From Halomonas sp. McH1-25 (lineage in GTDB: Bacteria > Pseudomonadota > Gammaproteobacteria > Pseudomonadales > Halomonadaceae): a DNA stretch of 64,000 bases. The position numbers were made by a program, and so were the translations under genes. Numbering within the stretch: position 1 is the stretch's first letter; each line of letters opens with the position of its first letter. The notes beneath the pieces were generated by a model, which saw nothing but the letters and a program-made list of their open reading frames with translations, was not told where the DNA came from and ran no database searches. Shown piece by piece: positions 61,701 to 64,000 of this stretch. The stretch covers positions 62,001-126,000 of the forward strand of contig NZ_JAKRFI010000010.1 of the NCBI RefSeq assembly GCF_022348165.1, written 5' to 3'.

Positions 61701-64000
61701 TTCCTCACCGGCACCATCCGGGTCGGTACTGGCGAACGGCAATGCGGCGGTAGCGGCCCCGTTGACGTTCAGGTCCAGTGGACGAGCGGTATTGCTGGCA
61801 TAGCGGATATTCAGATCATAGCTACCGGCCTCGACGACGATGACGTCGAAAGTCACTGCATCCCCCGCCGTATCGCCGTAGTCCACATAACCCGTGCCGG
61901 AGAAATCCGGACGCAGGCCACTGAAGCCACTACCGACTTCCGGATTGCTCGCATCGCGGACCGTAGTAACGGTAGCGTTCGAGCCGTTGTCGAGGATGGT
62001 CAGCGTGCCGTCTTCAGCCTGCAACACGATCGGCGTGAAGGCGGACTCATCGGTGTCGGTCACGGTGACCTGCACTGTCTGGACATCGGTGAGGTCGCCG
62101 TCGGTGGCCGTCACGTCGATTTCATAGACGTTGTCGCCATCGGCATCCCCTGCAGTCTCGAAGTCCGGCGTCGCGACGAAGGCCAACTGACCGGTAGCCG
62201 GGTCGATGGTGAACAAGGCTGCATCGGCTCCCCCGGTAATGGCGAACGCAGGCGCCACCAGTCCGGTCGTGCCGCCATCCTCATCGACAAGCGGAACGGC
62301 GCCTATTGCCGTCATTCCCTCCACGACCGAAAACGCCGTCTGGTCGATCGCGACCACCTCGTTGGCATCGGCGACGCTGACCACGACATCCTGGGTGGTC
62401 GTGTTCTCGCCATCGCTTACCGATATGCTGATTTCGTAGATGCCATCGGCATCGCCATCGGCGGGATTTTCCGCATCGGGCGCCGCGATGAAGCTCAGCG
62501 CACCACTGGCCGGGTCGAAAGTGAACAGAGCTGCATCCGTTCCTTCGATGGTCACGGTCAGCGGGTCGTTCTCGGCATCGTCGAGTGCCAACGTAGCCAC
62601 CAACGAGGTGTTTTCATCCAAGCCAATGGCGGCGTCCAGGCCAGCCACGGTGGGCGCTTCGTTGACCGGCTCCTCGCTACGTGTAAAGAGCAACCGGTCG
62701 ATACGCATCAGTTCGCCGGTCTCGCCCTGGGCGGTCAGCGTGGCCAGCGTATTCGCGTCGACATACACCACCGTTTCGAAGTCGATCTGCTTGAGGTTGC
62801 CCGCCTGGCCTGCATTGCCGCGTGCCGAGTCATTCAGGAGCGTGCCGTAGTCGTCGTTGAGTATGACCACATCACTGAGTGCGTCAGTCGATGTGTTGCG
62901 CGCTTGCAGTAGCGTGTCGCCGATCTGCAGTGACAGCGTGCCCGCCCCGTCGGTTTCGTCGAAGGCAACGACACTCACGGTGTACCAGCCAGGAACGACA
63001 CCGTTATCGGCCAGTTGCGTGGTGACCTGGGTCGTCGCATTGTTGCCCAGCCGGATGATTTCATCCCCGGAGGCGTCGGGATTGCCGGTGGCGTAGAAGT
63101 TGGCGGCCTCGGCAAGACCAGTGAAATCCTCGGCCTCGACGCTCACCACATCGCCGACCTCGGGACCGTCGATCTCGAATTGCAGGGTAAGCGTGTCCGA
63201 GAGACCGCCGGCATCCGTGGCACGAATCACCACCTCGAAGGAGCCGGCCTCGTTGGGTGTGCCACTGATCACCCCTTCGTCATCGACGCTTAGTCCGGCC
63301 GGCAGCCCTTCGACGCTCAGGGTCAGGCTATCGCTGTCGGGATCGGTGAAATAGGCCGCAAAACTGGCCACGTCTATTCCGTCGAAGAACGCACCCTGCG
63401 CGCCGAAATACGGCTCCAGTGCCACCGTATCGGCCACCGGCGCCTCATTGACGTTGCTGACGGTCAGTTGGAACGTTTCCTCGGCGGACGCCGACTGCGG
63501 GTCGGTTGCCGTGACGGTCACGGTATAGATACCGGGCTCCAGGCCGGTAAGGCTACCGCTCAGCACGCCGTCCTCAATCGCCAAGCCATCGAACCCGGTG
63601 ACCGGCATGCCTTCCTGACTGATGACGAAGGCGTAGCTCAGGCTGTCGCCATCGTCATCGACGAAAGGCAGGTCGACCTCGAGTAGCGTATTCTCATCGA
63701 GTTCCAGATCGGCAATGCCACTGCCCACGACGCGCGGAGCATGGTTACCGGTTTCGTCGTTGCCGCCCTCGGTGAGTTGCACGTTGGAGAACGTCGCCGA
63801 ACCGAGGATGGCCGTGGCATCGTCATCGCTGATGAACACCAGCGAGCCGATCGAGGTGCCGGCATGGGCGCCCAGGTCGATGGTGAAATGCAGCGTCCCA
63901 TCGCCGTTGTCGCGGCCGCTGCCACGCAGGTCGATAATGGCGCCTTGCCCCTGGGTCCCGGCCAGTTGATAGAGCGAGCGATCCCCGTCGAACGCGTTGT
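52773..64000 (-). CDS. giant multidomain extracellular-type protein (N-terminus outside window)
   Basis: One frame open from the right edge (no stop between 63840 and 64000) to TAA at 52775-52773: more than 3,740 residues, very rich in Asp/Glu, Gly and Thr, with almost no Cys. Order along the protein by window position: Ig/cadherin-like repeats (63.7-63.2 and 62.6-62.1 kb), repeated carbohydrate-binding-like modules ending in GPNID (62.0-60.8 kb), malectin-like domain (60.7-60.1), SbsA-like Ig (60.1-59.7), PQQ sugar-dehydrogenase-like propeller (59.7-58.2; GVRNAYDLVWHSNGQLYVP), more binding modules (58.1-56.9), two [choice-of-anchor-D-like plus NYDYNDN unit] blocks (56.8-54.8), a calcium-type DADGNGRVDIYDDADGDG loop, three CBM6-like modules (GEWVEYTI) at 54.7-52.9, one Ig, and an acidic tail. 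No sortase, PEP-CTERM or RTX signal is seen at the C-terminus. Probably secreted or surface-displayed and polysaccharide-interacting (inference). Confidence 0.9.
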   Translation of the reverse strand, partial: NAFDGDRSLYQLAGTQGQGAIIDLRGSGRDNGDGTLHFTIDLGAHAGTSIGSLVFISDDDATAILGSATFSNVQLTEGGNDETGNHAPRVVGSGIADLELDENTLLEVDLPFVDDDGDSLSYAFVISQEGMPVTGFDGLAIEDGVLSGSLTGLEPGIYTVTVTATDPQSASAEETFQLTVSNVNEAPVADTVALEPYFGAQGAFFDGIDVASFAAYFTDPDSDSLTLSVEGLPAGLSVDDEGVISGTPNEAGSFEVVIRATDAGGLSDTLTLQFEIDGPEVGDVVSVEAEDFTGLAEAANFYATGNPDASGDEIIRLGNNATTQVTTQLADNGVVPGWYTVSVVAFDETDGAGTLSLQIGDTLLQARNTSTDALSDVVILNDDYGTLLNDSARGNAGQAGNLKQIDFETVVYVDANTLATLTAQGETGELMRIDRLLFTRSEEPVNEAPTVAGLDAAIGLDENTSLVATLALDDAENDPLTVTIEGTDAALFTFDPASGALSFIAAPDAENPADGDADGIYEISISVSDGENTTTQDVVVSVADANEVVAIDQTAFSVVEGMTAIGAVPLVDEDGGTTGLVAPAFAITGGADAALFTIDPATGQLAFVATPDFETAGDADGDNVYEIDVTATDGDLTDVQTVQVTVTDTDESAFTPIVLQAEDGTLTILDNGSNATVTTVRDASNPEVGSGFSGLRPDFSGTGYVDYGDTAGDAVTFDVIVVEAGSYDLNIRYASNTARPLDLNVNGAATAALPFASTDPDGAGEEEGFDHWAFETITVTLEAGSNTLSLAIPAGATTGPNIDRIEITAAGSGPIGTDTSADTDGDLSLTSNDATLDPAQAATAGFTVAGLDADIQTVEISFDGGATRAPVTPADDGSFTVDMSGLSGAVVATVFVTDAAGNEASATSEVTIGEAPVDSFLFEIEGEALTIEDSETPPDTVVRDANNPETNEDAGADGLWDGYSGTGYLDMGGEAGDAAFFDVTVEEAGSYTLTVRYTNGSGDQQGRPMAVLVGGSEQGEIPFVGTGADIDGWQNWTEASLDVQLEAGSNTIRLENVGNAGPNIDKLTVSRDGTQQPEEPPFVEPGERFKVKINFQPEGFATPDGYVADTGLAFGEQSVEVGGQTYQYGWVSEASIADGTENGTIPMAIDDQSSVAVNDRTDEIAGLDPRQGTYAHFDQPAAGYERAGWEIELEDGFYEVTVSIGDTSGPYDSRNVLNAEGELFNDPFTPFRPDGFPTDSNPADDTEGFRSDLVTRVVQVTDGRLTLDSIGLDNENTEIQYIEIQALPDLTPDDAREAPEDYAFFTDPRAIAGVGENEVEIDLDPADGSAPTGVDPTSDLFLGISVVDGRGGALLESLDNGSIRLFETVTGQEVAFNANTTGGFDSLTISPSGDLKAFTSYTLVIEGFQDRGENDDLSAPTREFQKFTTTFVTGEAPEVVAREVAFNDIVELNGADDNAFGFTSLELSPDGTKMYVSTMGGEIKRYDVDPQTGSLSNGQTLTLDYFQGDAAGPRGIIGLTFDPSDPNVLWVTDNYPIPLSGRDNGVPDFSGRISKITIDEGDAFAASVETYVTGLPRSNGDHVTNSLEFRANPDYHAVTNPDVPTHLLYLVQGSNSAMGEPDSAWGNRPERLLNATVLEIDPTRDAPEGGFDVATEPLPDDGFNRRYTDDDGSDFKADPIAMGDGKFLVFAENGTASVEDQDGNVIETFYDPFADDAVVKIFATGVRNAYDLVWHSNGQLYVPTNGSAAGGNVPDNPDTPEDERHTNVGKQDDYLFKVEEDGYYGHPNPLRDEYILNGGNPTSGSDPNQVGDYPAGTDPEATYDLEGAYSLGENRSPNGATEYTSDVFGGNLQGNVLFTEYSGGDDIRSITLDANGNIVGDDVLRDVNGNVITYIDPLDVIENPATGQLYLLTLNRNNGQSQIVRLDPAPGGVITDPDPVDPEEPADDLVSLLVIQAEDDTPNDGTAAIIAEANGAEIQIRDADNPETTAGLPNGLRPGAYGNDGNADNTDGVLGGYADFGATNADFLTFSFELSGAQAGDSVLRVRYANGATAERPLEVFVNNVSVGIFAFAPPASVSGDDAWSEWLTLDIPADLVSGLNTVRFQATANTGPNIDQLEILQEPEDTTPGYTEYEAESADLGGAVAVTASEDDRNASGDGFVDFTGSGDQTITWTIDVAEAGTYEIGFRYALATSKADRPLDLSINGSAVEVVNFPGQSNEAEDDWYFQTTTVTLQAGSNTITVTAPDANGPNVDLLRVADAPSDNFEPTYADIDGSGRIELESGDSARAVNERTADFYFTVAADGAYQLDLATNPGASDGGQLTLLLNGQPIDEMTFPGVGDAGEASSYIELTAGVSYHLRVVSDADGADDIDYLDISPAPGDPEADIAIQSGDAAYFSDRLHFNYLENDSASNPDRDYKESGTVVISNTGSNELSVIDVDIDGPFELADPDIFDGLTLAAGESIEIDVLFDRDAYTPPTNDAGDGVFEGVLRLVTNDADTPVAEVHLAGFWQARDEGGWEPNVNEVWEVFGFGNVIEGLTTIGGGQNSVLNDYDLYRPVNDDEVLSRYWTIAEGFESAKITHLAAFHGDGGATLGIHNPENKGQDITLSNHADDNNQSFLPIKSNGQFATATFTRDQIPESWLGNGMFGIEVAGLSTDPSLNPTGGGDVPDDAEGIERGYTVRMFQALDADGNVIPNTYLGIMDYTGINYDYNDNMFVIEGIAPASGGEISITNLDGVPSDDRLVMSRIENPANSSQEVHDEVTFTITNDGFADLEIGQLEIADPALFEIVGDSTDLVVAPGGSLDVTVRFIGQDSNDGTLYESSLIIHSNDGDEGQKVIQLAGIAQGQSENGQEPTVQEIVSAFGFSTDVAQGEMNQGGLVEANGDEILSPYFQRADGASPIKITQLAAYHTQGDIARLFIHDVDSRDIDEILAHDEQDGQTLLPRTLNGGDALTTTTLDRDAPFGFFAEISGRQGYISWSDPDANLYEDTIDEIGTPGTNLNWDANDGHLIRVYVAKDADGNVIPNTYIVIQDYAGVNYDYNDNIFLVENVQTYDPSGAEDADGNGRVDIYDDADGDGVPNFLDGDVPEEPEVQSAYNASETPWLVDGNGLTLEAKLYDNGGQGVAYNDTTANHQGASFRADEGVDISIGTEALGYIADGEWVEYTIDVAQAGTYELAFLSSLGSQAGSARSVTASFAQGDGTYATASPVAVDYTGGWNTFQQTDSVQVELEAGVQVVRLTFNGGSQDLASFELTPVAGNAAPSVDAGLDDLTATEDQAFSFTIPADAFVDADGDALTYTVSGLPAGLSMTSAGVISGIPSVAGSFDILVTASDGEASVESGFTLTVAGAPDDDGQTPFNATGTPWVVDDGITLQASAFDVGGEGVSYSDTEAEQMGSGYREGGVDIVGNGSAIGWVDDGEWVEYTIDVEQAGVYYLSFVASTPTNGVTITAALEQDGTFYTTSSPLAVPNTGSWGNPGPTEALALELQAGVQTLRLTFNGETPQDLMDIQSLTLVRDEQGDVGQTPFNETETPWLVDADGLSLNAALFDSGEAGEAYSDSDSVQSGVNFRDGSVDITDDGEAIGWIADGEWVEYTIEVEQAGTYNLSFVTATPHNGRSISASVEQDGAFYAQPAPLAVPNSGDWNNYVSTEAMSLDLQAGEQVLRLTFNGGSMDLQSLLIEPQASPTLQMVSLVGFEGLVAEEESVDASANDDTLPMSDDVGVAGVGHEDPADSLL
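52930..54700 (-). repeat. three CBM6-like repeats at the C-terminus of the giant protein
   Basis: Three diverged copies of a ~160-residue module start at about 54690, 53920 and 53400 with the pattern (Y/F)N-x-(S/T/E)-x-TPW-(L/V)-VD. Each reaches the core G-(E)-WVEYTI(D/E)V-x-QAG near 54494, 53728 and 53208, and closes with QxxRLTFNG. A putative-Ig domain (LPAGLSMTSAGVISGIP, ~54070) separates copies 1 and 2. The pattern is that of CBM6/35-type carbohydrate-binding modules. Confidence 0.75.
54830..56440 (-). repeat. duplicated ~200-residue unit ending in NYDYNDN
   Basis: Two blocks in the giant protein share the same course: a start (E-V-x-E-(V/I)-x-x-(A/V)-FGF; near 56410 and 55420), a middle mentioning LAAFH/LAAYH and IHN/IHD, then DADGNVIPNTY followed by NYDYNDN (near 55861 and 54858) and F(V/L)(I/V)E. 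Each is preceded by a domain with TNDG/SNTG typical of choice-of-anchor-D/ASH folds. I cannot assign the repeated unit to a family I know. Confidence 0.7.

Noticed and set aside
52773-64000. Repeats of the giant gene as a CRISPR array or non-coding satellite
   Set aside because: Copies are diverged at DNA level, have protein-domain lengths and stay in frame without stops.

Overview
The window comes from a high-GC, Gram-negative gammaproteobacterium. The block miaB-phoH-ybeY-corC-lnt, the rpe/gph/trpE and trpGDC arrangement, the DUF1820 and SH3 (TIGR04211) proteins and the very acidic giant protein together suggest a halophile of the Halomonas type; that genus-level call is inference. Almost all of the window is ordinary chromosome: no insertion sequence, prophage, CRISPR array, rRNA or tRNA gene was found.

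Layout. 1-3.4 kb: cobalamin adenosyltransferase and a SIMPL protein, then seryl-tRNA synthetase and the fluoride channel CrcB on the minus strand. 3.5-8.1 kb: a tightly overlapping catabolic operon made of a three-part TRAP transporter, a FadR-type regulator and an amidohydrolase/lactonase. 8.2-15.8 kb: a large FAD/Fe-S dehydrogenase (YdiJ type), a DUF2905 protein, a cation:proton antiporter with an RCK module, and a TonB-dependent receptor. 15.9-21.0 kb (minus): tryptophan synthesis genes trpC, trpD, trpG, trpE, then gph. Two short leader peptides carrying Trp codons precede trpE and trpGDC, and the trpGDC one has a complete attenuator. 21.2-28.5 kb: NDH-2, a cytochrome c with a PQQ-type sugar dehydrogenase, GIY-YIG protein, rpe, gamma-glutamyltransferase and an MFS transporter. 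28.6-32.5 kb: sulfate ABC transporter sbp-cysT-cysW-cysA. 32.5-45.8 kb: envelope, RNA and translation housekeeping genes (yajG, tpm, SH3 protein, DUF1820, miaB, phoH, ybeY, corC, lnt, ybeL, leuS, lptE, holA).

45.8-52.7 kb holds what looks like a complete ebo cluster (eboB, eboA, eboF, eboC, eboE, eboD). This is a widespread but poorly understood set, linked in a cyanobacterium to moving a metabolite precursor to the periplasm. Here it is split over three transcription units with an AT-rich divergent promoter region and a perfect operator-like palindrome. No biosynthetic partner of a known kind is visible.

52.8-64.0 kb is one uninterrupted minus-strand reading frame for a giant, acidic, multidomain extracellular-type protein. 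It is open through the right edge, so its N-terminus is outside the window. It mixes Ig/cadherin-like repeats, many carbohydrate-binding-like modules, a malectin-like domain, a PQQ sugar-dehydrogenase-like propeller and two copies of an unassigned ~200-residue unit. It lies directly upstream of eboD on the same strand. The ebo cluster plus this giant gene is the most interesting part of the window.
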